Shown: one piece after another, positions 21,621-29,735 of the stretch
How positions within the stretch are numbered: position 1 is the stretch's first letter
How the letters are laid out: the number at the start of each line of letters is the position of its first letter
Source of the DNA: an uncultured Aquimarina sp.
GTDB lineage: Bacteria; Bacteroidota; Bacteroidia; Flavobacteriales; Flavobacteriaceae
DNA: 53,561 bases
NCBI GenBank assembly: GCA_947498705.1
Contig: CANMLW010000021.1
Coordinates: forward strand, 1 to 53,561
Direction of reading: 5' to 3'
Notes under the pieces: model-generated
Seen by the model: the letters and a program-made list of their open reading frames with translations, nothing else
What the model was told of the DNA's origin: nothing
Database searches by the model: none
Program-made: the position numbers and the translations under genes

Positions 21621-23018
21621 TTAGACAAGCGCAGATTCTAAGTATTCTTCTGCACACACTACAATAGCTTCTCGCATTATTTCTATGGCAGCATCTACAA
21701 TCGAATACGTTGTAACTAGAGGAGGCACTAATCGTAACACATTATTATAGTGTCCTCCAACTTCGAATAACAGTCCTCTTTGAAAGCATTCTGTTCTAAA
21801 TTTTTTCACAAATTCTGGGAAAGGTTCTTTGGTGCTTTTATCTTTAACAAACTCGACTCCTATCATCATTCCTCTACCTCTTATTTCGCCAATAAATGGA
21901 ATTTCCATTTCTAAACTTTCGAGACCTTTTACCAAATAGGCTCCTATATCCTTCGTATGTTCTTCTAGATTATAAGCCTCAATAAAGTCAAAAGCACCAC
22001 GAGCTGCTGCTATACTTACCTGATTTCCTCTAAAAGTTCCGATATGCTCGGCAGGGCCCCATGCTTCAACTTCTTTTCTATAGATCAATCCTGAAATAGG
22101 AAATCCAATTCCTCCAAATCCTTTAGAAAAAGAAATAATATCTGGTACCGCTTTGGTATTCATAAACTCTAAAAAAGCACCGGTTCTAAAGAAACCACTT
22201 TGTACTTCATCAAAAATCACGATGATATCATGTTTATGAGCAACCTCTACAATACGCTCTAAGTATCCATTCTTTGGTAAAATATTACCTCCTTCTCCCT
22301 GAAGAGGTTCTAAAATGATTGCCGCTGGTTTAGCAATACCAGAGTGTCCTGTTTCTAGAATCCACTCAAAATGACTGACACAGTCGAAACTACAATTTTT
22401 ATGATTTTTATTAAATGGGCAACGATAGCAATAACCATAAGGTACAAAATGAATATTAGGAATAAGTGATGTTAGTTTTTTTCTAAAAAATGTGTCTGAT
22501 GTAACGGCCAAGGCACCCGATGTCATCCCGTGATAACCCCCTGTAAAAGCGATCACACCGTCTCTACCGGTTTTTATCTTTGCCAACTTTATTGCTGCTT
22601 CTACAGCATCAGAGCCTGTAGGGCCACCAAAACTAACCTTGTAATCGTCACGTATTTGTTCTGGTAAATTATTTAATATTTTTTTTATGAGAGACATTTT
22701 ATTCTCTGTAGGAAAGTCCAATGCGTGAATTAACTCTGTTTGTTGTTCTTTTACATAATCCAGAACATACTCGTTTCCATGACCTACATTAAGTACGCCA
22801 CAACCTCCGAAAAAATCAATGAACTGATTTCCATCAACATCTTCTATAATACTACCTTTTGCTCTTTTTATAGCAATAGGCATACTCTTTGGATAAGAAA
22901 CAACTCTCCCTTCAATTTCGCTTTGAAGATCTAATAATTTTTTTGACTTTTCTCCTGGTAAAGAAGGTGATACAATTTTTGAAGTCTCGGATAAATGATA
23001 CTGCTTAAGTGATTTCAT
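21621..23018 (-). CDS. dat: Diaminobutyrate-2-oxoglutarate aminotransferase (class III, PLP)
   Basis: 465 residues, full length for the family. It should convert L-aspartate-4-semialdehyde plus glutamate into L-2,4-diaminobutyrate in the cytoplasm. Seen: FDEVQSGFFRTG for the PLP-binding Asp, SKGFGGIGFP with the Schiff-base Lys near residue 301, the GPTGSDAVEAAIKLAK block that I associate with Dab aminotransferases, and a Cys-containing segment (YCYRCPFNKNHKNCSFDC). It lies 25 bp upstream of the hybrid synthetase in the same direction, so it probably supplies a Dab residue; one adenylation domain of the following NRPS has a Dab-like code. The same fold serves ectoine synthesis (EctB), but no ectA or ectC is nearby. 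An ornithine or lysine omega-aminotransferase is the main alternative. Confidence 0.85.
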   Translation of the reverse strand: MKSLKQYHLSETSKIVSPSLPGEKSKKLLDLQSEIEGRVVSYPKSMPIAIKRAKGSIIEDVDGNQFIDFFGGCGVLNVGHGNEYVLDYVKEQQTELIHALDFPTENKMSLIKKILNNLPEQIRDDYKVSFGGPTGSDAVEAAIKLAKIKTGRDGVIAFTGGYHGMTSGALAVTSDTFFRKKLTSLIPNIHFVPYGYCYRCPFNKNHKNCSFDCVSHFEWILETGHSGIAKPAAIILEPLQGEGGNILPKNGYLERIVEVAHKHDIIVIFDEVQSGFFRTGAFLEFMNTKAVPDIISFSKGFGGIGFPISGLIYRKEVEAWGPAEHIGTFRGNQVSIAAARGAFDFIEAYNLEEHTKDIGAYLVKGLESLEMEIPFIGEIRGRGMMIGVEFVKDKSTKEPFPEFVKKFRTECFQRGLLFEVGGHYNNVLRLVPPLVTTYSIVDAAIEIMREAIVVCAEEYLESALV

Positions 23019-23202
23019 AATTAGTGTGAATTAATTTTGTTTTTAGAAGATTATGCTGTTGTTACCATCTATCTGATCATCCAAAATGCTCAAAAAAAGC
23101 AATAGGTATCCTAGGCAGCTTAAATTATAGCCGCTTGATTTACTAATTTTCAATGAGTGATATTAGGGGTAAAAATCACACATTAAAAGACAGCAACAAC
23201 CT

Positions 23203-23231
23203 GTTTTTCTTATCGTAACAATATGAAAAAC
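23203..23231 (-). promoter_or_regulatory. Hairpin between the antiterminator and Dab aminotransferase genes
   Basis: The 257-bp gap 23019-23275 has no reading frame of note but holds an inverted repeat GTTTTTC / GAAAAAC (7 bp, 15-nt loop). On the minus strand it is followed by TTGTTGCTGTCTTTT. It could be a weak terminator or attenuator bypassed by the antiterminator encoded just upstream. This is inference from position only. Confidence 0.3.
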
Positions 23232-23275
23232 AACACTTTATACTTAATGATTAATAAAAGGGATTCCGGATATGA

Positions 23276-23806
23276 TTATCCATATGCCATAGCCGGTTCT
23301 GATAAATAATTTGCAGGAATGGTGGCACTGATATTTTGCCGTATAGAATCTATTCTAACTACTATTCTATCTTTATTATTTACCATACTCACTTCGCATT
23401 CTACACCGCACAACGGTCCATGAGTTATTGTATATTTCTTGCCCACTTTGGGTCTTTCTGAGGAAGTCTCTATATCGCTTAGTTCATTAATGCTAAGAAA
23501 TAGTCGTATCTTACTTATTTCGTCATCTGTTACTTTAGCATATTCCCTACCAAAGTGTATATAATCACATACACCATCAATAGAACGAACTCTTTCAAAT
23601 TCTCTTTTGTTAAGTAATTTTATAAAAATATAGGAAGGAAAAAGTGGAACTTCTATAGTCTTTTTGCGATCGCTCCATTTTCTTACTTGTTTTACAAATG
23701 GTAGAAATGTTTCTATTTGGTTTTCTCTCAACAGGCTTTCTACCTTTCTTTCATGACGAGATTTTACGTACAAAACGTACCAATTGTCTGTATAACAACG
23801 ATTCAT
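23276..23806 (-). CDS. NusG-family transcription antiterminator, UpxY/LoaP-like
   Basis: 176 residues. Seen: an NGN domain starting NWYVLYVKSRHERKVESLL and including VPLFPSYIFIKL (residues about 8-110), and a C-terminal KOW-like region (GKKYTITHGPLCGVECEV, about 122-155). Specialised NusG paralogs such as UpxY, LoaP and RfaH ride with RNA polymerase and suppress early termination in the long operon whose first gene they are. Here it is the first gene ahead of more than 22 kb of Dab aminotransferase and megasynthase genes on the same strand, which fits that role. The start ATG at 23806 gives a complete NGN domain. It is not the housekeeping NusG, which normally sits with rpl genes. Its recruitment site is not identified. 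Confidence 0.88.
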   Translation of the reverse strand: MNRCYTDNWYVLYVKSRHERKVESLLRENQIETFLPFVKQVRKWSDRKKTIEVPLFPSYIFIKLLNKREFERVRSIDGVCDYIHFGREYAKVTDDEISKIRLFLSINELSDIETSSERPKVGKKYTITHGPLCGVECEVSMVNNKDRIVVRIDSIRQNISATIPANYLSEPAMAYG

Positions 23807-24830
23807 ATTATATATTTAAGTTGGTTAGATTTTTTATGCTTGGTAGAGCTCATTAATTTTTTTGCAAAGCTCCGCCATATGAATCACATTATTTTGTGCA
23901 GTTAAATGTGAATCACAAACAATATAGGTTTTAAAGACAGTAGTCCATTTGATATAGGAATACCATCAAATTATTTTATGAATTTTTTCGGGGTAAAAGA
24001 AGTATTCTTTATTAGAAAATACTTCAATAAGAATCATTTTTATTTCTAAAAAATCCTCTTAAATATATAGCAGTTTTAAACAGAGCCGAATATTACAAAA
24101 AAATTAAATACTCAACTACTAACACATTCTTATTTTTCTTGTTTTAACACTGATTTAACGAAAATTCTGGCGTTACTTTCTCTTTCCTTTACATTTTAAA
24201 AAAATAGTCTAAAGATATTCTTACCTATTGCTTTTTTTTGACAGAAACATTCTTCAAAAAAACTTACAAATTTATCTCATTAGTAGTGTTATAACAAGAA
24301 TATAAAATTGACCTTAATGTTAGCTGATTTTAATTTCAAAAATCATTTTTACTTAAAAGGTATAGCTCCGCTTCTCTGACTTACATCAGATCAATTCTAC
24401 AAAAATCTTAAAGTGGGGGTCACTTTTAAAATTCTGGATAAATATAAAAAAAGGTTTCAAACTAAATCTCTTTTTAACGATTAAATATCCTTTTCTTAAA
24501 GAAGGGAATACCTTACCAAAAGCTCATAAAGAAGTAATCATATGGCGGAAATCTCCCTGTTTATACGATGTTCACGAGTATATCATTTACTTCTATAGGT
24601 TTCTAAATTGTTAAACCATTTATACTATTAAACTATAGTTGACCAAAAAGCAAACAGCTTTTATCATCGATTCAAAATTTTTTAAAATTCTATGGTAACA
24701 TTTTGTCTCTTTTATTCTCCTTCTCGTATATGAACAATTGTTTTGGCCTGATCAGCCTTATTGAAAAATCCTTTATGGATCGCGGAAGCCGAAAAGCGCA
24801 TGAGTAAGCTACTATTAAAACTTTTAAAAA
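23807..24830. other. Long intergenic region, divergent leader of lipopeptide operon and T9SS protein gene
   Basis: About 1 kb of very AT-rich DNA with no convincing reading frame on either strand. It lies between the divergent antiterminator gene (minus) and the secreted-protein gene (plus). It contains a candidate minus-strand promoter (24267-24297), a pair of GAATCACA direct repeats (23881-23888, 23910-23917) with a nested TCACATT/AATGTGA inverted repeat, and a 12-nt inverted repeat TCCGCCATATGA (23871-23882) / TCATATGGCGGA (24538-24549). I found no clear TAnnTTTG promoter for the plus-strand gene. Confidence 0.6.
24267..24297 (-). promoter_or_regulatory. Candidate Bacteroidetes-type promoter for the lipopeptide operon
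   Basis: On the minus strand, TAAATTTG (24274-24267) matches the Bacteroidetes -7 consensus TAnnTTTG, with a TTG at 24297-24295 separated by 20 bp, the expected -33 spacing. Transcription from here would give an untranslated leader of about 450 nt before the antiterminator gene. Short motifs like this occur by chance in AT-rich DNA. Confidence 0.4.
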
Positions 24831-26774
24831 ATGAAACTTAAAAATACAATCCTCCTACTTTGGATGACACTTTTATCCTTTTCAGGAATAGCTCAGACTA
24901 ACTTAGTTACCAATGGAGATTTTTCTATTTATGACCCTAATTGTCCTGATTTTAATTTTATTGGTAACACAACCACATGGGCAAGTTGCGGTGTAACAGG
25001 CTGGACAGAATTTAGAGGACACCCTGCTTTATGGGGAGTACCTAACAATCCTAATGCATGGATGTGGTCTGCTAACGGAAATTTTGAAGCATTACAAACC
25101 TCTGTTGCTTTTGAACAAGGAAAATGCTATACCGTTTCTTTCGAAGTATGGACAGATGATAACAATAATGCGAATGCAAATACCAACGGAACCATTAATT
25201 TTAGAGCTGCTAATGTACAAAATGGCGCTATTCAAAATCAACAGGTTATTTATACAAATACTATAGGGGGACCATACCTAAATAATCGAACAACCATTAC
25301 AGTTTCTTTTACTCCCACAGCAAATTTCTCTACACTAATTATTAATCCTTTTTTTAATGGAAACCCTCAGGTTGCCATGTCTGTAGATAATATTGTTGTA
25401 GAAGAAGATAATTTGGCTGTAGACTTTCATTTTGAAGATAGTTCGGGAACTGAAAGAAATACATTCTGTTATGGAGAAACTATTTTTCTTGATGGAGCCA
25501 ATTCTACCGGTGAAGATAATTACTTTATCGACGCGTGGAGAAGACCAGCCGGGAGTATTGGGAATTTTCAGTATGTATCTGGGTTAGGATGGACTCAAGG
25601 AGAGTTAAACACTGTAAATTTAACTTCATTGTTTAACGCGACCAATACCACTTTTGAAATGGGATACGAATACGAGATCAAAGTTGCAATGAACAATACT
25701 TGTAATGGGTGGCTACCTTTAACAAAACGTTTTACAATACTTGGTAATATTTTACTTGATGCTAATTTTACAATTCATACTTTTTGTGCCGGTGATGGTA
25801 CCATATCTGCAGAAGTTACTACAATAGATCCTACAGCCTATCAGTGGTGGGGATTATTTGAAACTAATACTGGCGGAATCATGGGAGGTACTCAAATAGG
25901 TGGTATACAAACAGGAAACACATATACATTTACCGGATTAAGCTGGACAAAAAATTACTATATCAAACATGGAGTATGGAAAGACAGTGATAAAAATGGA
26001 TGTTATCCATGGCAAGAGAACAGAAAAATAGTACCAACACCTGTTAGCTGGTCAGGGTTTACTACAGATTTTTCATTAAGTGCGGGTAGTGACCTTAATG
26101 GAAATGTGACTGTAAATGTGCTTGCAGATTCTAATCCCGTACAAACATATCACGGTTGGGAAGTATACGATGTAAATCATAATTTGGTTAGTAATAATGC
26201 CTACTGTTGTAATTCTGACACCGCTTCTTTTTCTGCTGGTTTATTAATTAACACCTGGTACTACGTAAAACATGGAATCTGGAACGATTGTACAGATTGG
26301 GCAGAAACAAGGAAATACTTTAGAATTCAGATTCAGGAAAGTGCTACCGAAAATAATATTGGTGGTTTTATTATCGAAATCAAAGAATATCCTTATGAGC
26401 CTGATAGCGGCTATACCAGAGAGATCAATGAAGAGATTATTTCTGGAACTATCTTTGACAAGTATCCAGAATACGAAAGGAGATTTTCTGATGATAAAAA
26501 ATCTTCTTTAGCCACTCAAGAAGAGAACCGTTTAGAGATGTATCCAAATCCCGTTCAAACAGGAAAAACACTTACTGTTTTAACAATCTCTACCAATAGT
26601 ATTGAAAAAGTCGAATTAGTCACTTTCTCAGGAAAAAGTACACCGCTTCATTTTGTAAAGCAAAGAGAAAGTATCTTAATTAATTTGGACAGCAATATTT
26701 CTAAAGGAATGTATTTCATCAAAACTACCGACATTTCTGGAGTAACAATGGTACGCCAATTAGCAATAGAATAG
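24831..26774 (+). CDS. Secreted protein with carbohydrate-binding-like N-domain and T9SS C-terminal sorting domain
   Basis: 647 residues. Seen: signal peptide (MKLKNTILLLWMTLLSFSGIAQ); residues 25-190 look like a jelly-roll carbohydrate-binding domain (NLVTNGDFS start, QGKCYTVSFEVW); two related segments carry YYIKHGVWKD and YYVKHGIWND (residues about 305-400 and 415-500) with paired Cys and Trp; and a C-terminal type A sorting domain (MYPNPVQTGKTLTV ... KGMYFIKTTD, about 570-647) used by the type IX secretion system. No catalytic motif is visible, so an adhesin or glycan-binding surface protein is likely. It is monocistronic: a 1-kb gap lies upstream and a strong terminator downstream. No link to the lipopeptide operon is shown beyond divergence from it. 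Confidence 0.85.
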   Translation: MKLKNTILLLWMTLLSFSGIAQTNLVTNGDFSIYDPNCPDFNFIGNTTTWASCGVTGWTEFRGHPALWGVPNNPNAWMWSANGNFEALQTSVAFEQGKCYTVSFEVWTDDNNNANANTNGTINFRAANVQNGAIQNQQVIYTNTIGGPYLNNRTTITVSFTPTANFSTLIINPFFNGNPQVAMSVDNIVVEEDNLAVDFHFEDSSGTERNTFCYGETIFLDGANSTGEDNYFIDAWRRPAGSIGNFQYVSGLGWTQGELNTVNLTSLFNATNTTFEMGYEYEIKVAMNNTCNGWLPLTKRFTILGNILLDANFTIHTFCAGDGTISAEVTTIDPTAYQWWGLFETNTGGIMGGTQIGGIQTGNTYTFTGLSWTKNYYIKHGVWKDSDKNGCYPWQENRKIVPTPVSWSGFTTDFSLSAGSDLNGNVTVNVLADSNPVQTYHGWEVYDVNHNLVSNNAYCCNSDTASFSAGLLINTWYYVKHGIWNDCTDWAETRKYFRIQIQESATENNIGGFIIEIKEYPYEPDSGYTREINEEIISGTIFDKYPEYERRFSDDKKSSLATQEENRLEMYPNPVQTGKTLTVLTISTNSIEKVELVTFSGKSTPLHFVKQRESILINLDSNISKGMYFIKTTDISGVTMVRQLAIE

Positions 26775-26812
26775 TACCTATTAAAGTGACATCATAATAC
26801 GATTTACGAATA

Positions 26813-26854
26813 AAAGAGGCTAAATGAATTTTCTAAAAAATTTAGCCTCTTTTT
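26813..26854. terminator. Bidirectional intrinsic terminator between convergent genes
   Basis: Perfect 13-bp stem AAAGAGGCTAAAT / ATTTAGCCTCTTT with a 14-nt AT-rich loop, followed by further T's on the plus strand and by a TTTTATT-like tail on the minus strand. It sits between the stop codons of the convergent secreted-protein and CHAT genes. Confidence 0.9.
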
Positions 26855-26881
26855 AATGTTTGTAAAAGAAAGACTGTTACT

Positions 26882-29650
26882 TTATTTTTTATCGAAAGTA
26901 GTATCTCGTTTCAAAAAGAAAAACATTACCAGTAATAAAATTACTGTTGCTAATAAAACAGCTCCCCAATACCTATCAAAAAAATTACTGGACAGGGACA
27001 ATGAAGTATTATCTCCGATAAGTATCAGGGAACCCCAATAAAAAGGAGATAACTCACTACCTGTATGCGAATTAATATAATTCAACTTGGCATTTCTTAA
27101 TGCTGCCGACTTTGTTAATCCTTTATCCAGTTCTTTATAGAAATCAATCATTAATTCTTTGCTAGATTTATCATTAGTGGCCCATAATGACGAAACCACG
27201 CTTTTGGCCCCAGAATGAAAAAAACCTCTTGCCAAACTCATTATACCTTCTCCCTCTTGAAGTTTTCCTAATGAGGTTTTACAAGCACTTAATACCACCA
27301 TATCAGATTGATTTTTGGTGGCATATATCTCATTTAGAGAAAGCTTACTATCTCTAAGAGCTATCCATGGGGTTGTAATCGTTCCAATATCTGCATGTGT
27401 TGAAAGGTGTATTACTTTATACTGATAAATAGTGTCTATAAAATTCGATTTGGTTGCTTTTTCTTCTAGCAATGCGTTTCCGTTAAGTAAATCCGTAATC
27501 GAAGTCACTTCTTCTTTACTTAAAGTTAAATCCCCTAAATCTTTTGAAGAAAAAGTAACCGGTGCAATACCCATAAAAGAATATTTAGGGTCTCGTAAAA
27601 CCTTATCATTGCGATCAAGATAGGATACAGAATAGATATATCTAATTTCTGTATCCTTTATTAAATAACTATGATCTTGTTCTGAAGTCACTAAAGTGTC
27701 AAAGGACAGTTGTTGCAAAGTATGATCGGGTACAATTGTGATTTTTTTTCCTTTTATCGCTTCAAATACCACCTGTGGTACTAATCGCTTAAAAACAACA
27801 TGTGCATTTTTATGATAGCCTGATAACTGCTCTTGATCAGAAAACCAATTTGAAGACTGTTTTTGAATTATTTGAATACTTTGTTGAAGCTGTGCTACCT
27901 GGTCTATTTCGAAAAAAATAGATTTATTAGAGCTCGTTAACAATCCATATCCCTGATTTTTGTTAAAAATATACTGTAATACCAACTCTTGATCAGAAAT
28001 ATATTTGGTCCTAAATGTTTTATACGGTAGCACGGTTATCTTTTTCTTGTTTGCAGCATATTTGGGATACGCTTGAGATATAGAATCTACAAATCGTTCA
28101 TATATACGCTTATGACGGTAAATTTGATCTTTCAAAAACTGCAAACTGTCTTTAGGATTGTTTTTAGCAATATTTAACTCATTTTCAGAAAAATGTATTG
28201 CTTGTTTTAATTCAAATTCTCTTTTTGCCAATACCACAGGAAGTTTTGAGTTCTCTTTGGCCTGCTCATTTGTAATATCCTCTAGAAGTAGTAATGCTTT
28301 ATTTTTCTCCATAAAATAATAAGCATCCTCTGGTAAATCTAATAAATAACAGGTCTCTACTGCTTTCATATAGAGGGATGCTCCTTGTTCACGCCAAAAT
28401 AGCTTGGATTTATATTCTGTACTTTCAAAACGAATAATATCAACCAAGTGATCTGCCACTTTAAAAGTACGTAATGCTTGTCTTAAATGATCCTTATTTT
28501 GATCATGATGATAATATGAGACCCAACCATTTGCCTTTTGAATTAAGTGCCCCAATAAATAATATTTATCTGTTGCTATTTCTAACTCTTCTATAGCGAC
28601 TAAGTCATCATATGCCGATTCTTTATTATTAAAAACAGCATAATCTATAGCTTTTTGATACGCTAATAATGCTTTGGTAAATTTTTGTTGTGTAAGATAA
28701 AGATCTCCCATATTTTCATAAGGCCATGTAAATTTAGAAGCGTGTAAAATAGATTTCTGCAGATAAAATTTGGAAGAGTCAATTTCTTTTAAATGTAAGA
28801 ATGACAAACCTAAACTATTATATCCTTTAGCCAGATTAAGAGAATCATTTATAGACAATCCTTTTATTGCTTTATGAAAATTATGATTCGCTTTCTTATA
28901 GTTCTTTGTTTTTAAAAGTCTATTTCCTTCTATATGATGAATACGATTTTTATAATGCTTAACCGCAAACTTATTAATCTCAGTTTTACTTAAAATGATA
29001 TTTATTTTTTCTATATCTGCTTTAATAAAATCAGAATATTTTTCATATCCCATCAAGGAATACGTATCTATTCTGCCTAAATACCCTTCTATTAATCTAT
29101 TGTTATACTTAACATCCTTTTTTGCATAAGCGATAGCACTACTAAAACTTTGTAAACCTTTATGAAGGTCTCCTATATTATTATATATTTTTCCTAATCC
29201 GATATAAGAATATAATGACTTGTTCATATCCTTATTAATTTCTATAATTTTAGAATAGATATCAATAGATTCGAAGAAGTTGTTATCCCTATTATTAAAA
29301 AAACTTAAATTAAAAAGTGTTTTTATTAATGACTTAGGGGCTATGTTCGTTATTTTCTGTTTTATTTCTGCAGCTTTTTTGGTGTGTAAAATAGCTTTCT
29401 TTATTGCTTGAGTATTCGTAGTAATCTTACTCTGCTGATAAAACCATTTACCATACTCATGATAACAATCTGCCAGCTCTTCTTTAGGCATTTTTTGAGC
29501 ATTTGAAAGTAAAAACAAGTCTAATTCCTTTTCTTTTATAGATATCTCGACTGTAGTGTTTAGAATTTCTTTGAATTCCTTGTAGTATTGATTTTGACTA
29601 AATAAAGAAGAGAAACTTATAATGCAAAAAAAAAGTAATCGATAATTCAT
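26882..29650 (-). CDS. Exported TPR-CHAT cysteine peptidase, membrane anchored
   Basis: 922 residues. Seen: an N-terminal signal sequence (MNYRLLFFCIISFSSLFS), then about 400 residues of helical TPR-like repeats, a linker, and a C-terminal CHAT domain. The caspase-like dyad is visible as His 752 (HLSTHADIG) and Cys 790 (LSACKTSLG), followed by the family motif SLARGFFHSGAKSVVSSLW. A membrane helix near the end (WGAVLLATVILLLVMFFF) precedes a basic tail, so the peptidase domain should face the periplasm. CHAT proteins are caspase/separase relatives usually activated through their repeats. The gene follows an S8 protease gene by 85 bp, but its start codon lies inside a strong terminator hairpin. 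Substrate unknown. Confidence 0.9.
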   Translation of the reverse strand: MNYRLLFFCIISFSSLFSQNQYYKEFKEILNTTVEISIKEKELDLFLLSNAQKMPKEELADCYHEYGKWFYQQSKITTNTQAIKKAILHTKKAAEIKQKITNIAPKSLIKTLFNLSFFNNRDNNFFESIDIYSKIIEINKDMNKSLYSYIGLGKIYNNIGDLHKGLQSFSSAIAYAKKDVKYNNRLIEGYLGRIDTYSLMGYEKYSDFIKADIEKINIILSKTEINKFAVKHYKNRIHHIEGNRLLKTKNYKKANHNFHKAIKGLSINDSLNLAKGYNSLGLSFLHLKEIDSSKFYLQKSILHASKFTWPYENMGDLYLTQQKFTKALLAYQKAIDYAVFNNKESAYDDLVAIEELEIATDKYYLLGHLIQKANGWVSYYHHDQNKDHLRQALRTFKVADHLVDIIRFESTEYKSKLFWREQGASLYMKAVETCYLLDLPEDAYYFMEKNKALLLLEDITNEQAKENSKLPVVLAKREFELKQAIHFSENELNIAKNNPKDSLQFLKDQIYRHKRIYERFVDSISQAYPKYAANKKKITVLPYKTFRTKYISDQELVLQYIFNKNQGYGLLTSSNKSIFFEIDQVAQLQQSIQIIQKQSSNWFSDQEQLSGYHKNAHVVFKRLVPQVVFEAIKGKKITIVPDHTLQQLSFDTLVTSEQDHSYLIKDTEIRYIYSVSYLDRNDKVLRDPKYSFMGIAPVTFSSKDLGDLTLSKEEVTSITDLLNGNALLEEKATKSNFIDTIYQYKVIHLSTHADIGTITTPWIALRDSKLSLNEIYATKNQSDMVVLSACKTSLGKLQEGEGIMSLARGFFHSGAKSVVSSLWATNDKSSKELMIDFYKELDKGLTKSAALRNAKLNYINSHTGSELSPFYWGSLILIGDNTSLSLSSNFFDRYWGAVLLATVILLLVMFFFLKRDTTFDKK

Positions 29651-29677
29651 ACCTCAAAAGTATGAATTATCGATTAC
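29626..29677 (-). terminator. Intrinsic terminator overlapping the start of the CHAT gene
   Basis: On the minus strand GTAATCGATAATTCATAC (29677-29660), a 7-nt loop TTTTGAG, then the exact complement GTATGAATTATCGATTAC (29652-29635), directly followed by nine T's (29634-29626). This is a textbook terminator downstream of the S8 protease gene. The right arm contains the CHAT gene's ATG (29650-29648) and its first codons, and the T-run encodes the Leu-Phe-Phe of its signal peptide, so the same structure could act as an attenuator and sequester the start codon. Confidence 0.9.
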
Positions 29678-29735
29678 TTATATCTAATGTATAGATGGTT
29701 CTATTAAATCCCTTTATCGTTATCTTTTTACTTCT

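Noticed and set aside
21621..23018. EctB of ectoine biosynthesis
   Set aside because: No ectA or ectC nearby; the gene is embedded in an NRPS operon with a Dab-like adenylation domain.
24750..24830. Possible short peptide or pseudogene before the T9SS gene
   Set aside because: Frames on both strands are very short and hit stops; no recognisable sequence.
23807..24830. Small RNA, tRNA or CRISPR in the 1-kb gap
   Set aside because: No cloverleaf, regular repeat-spacer pattern or strong terminator was seen; only short repeats, reported separately.
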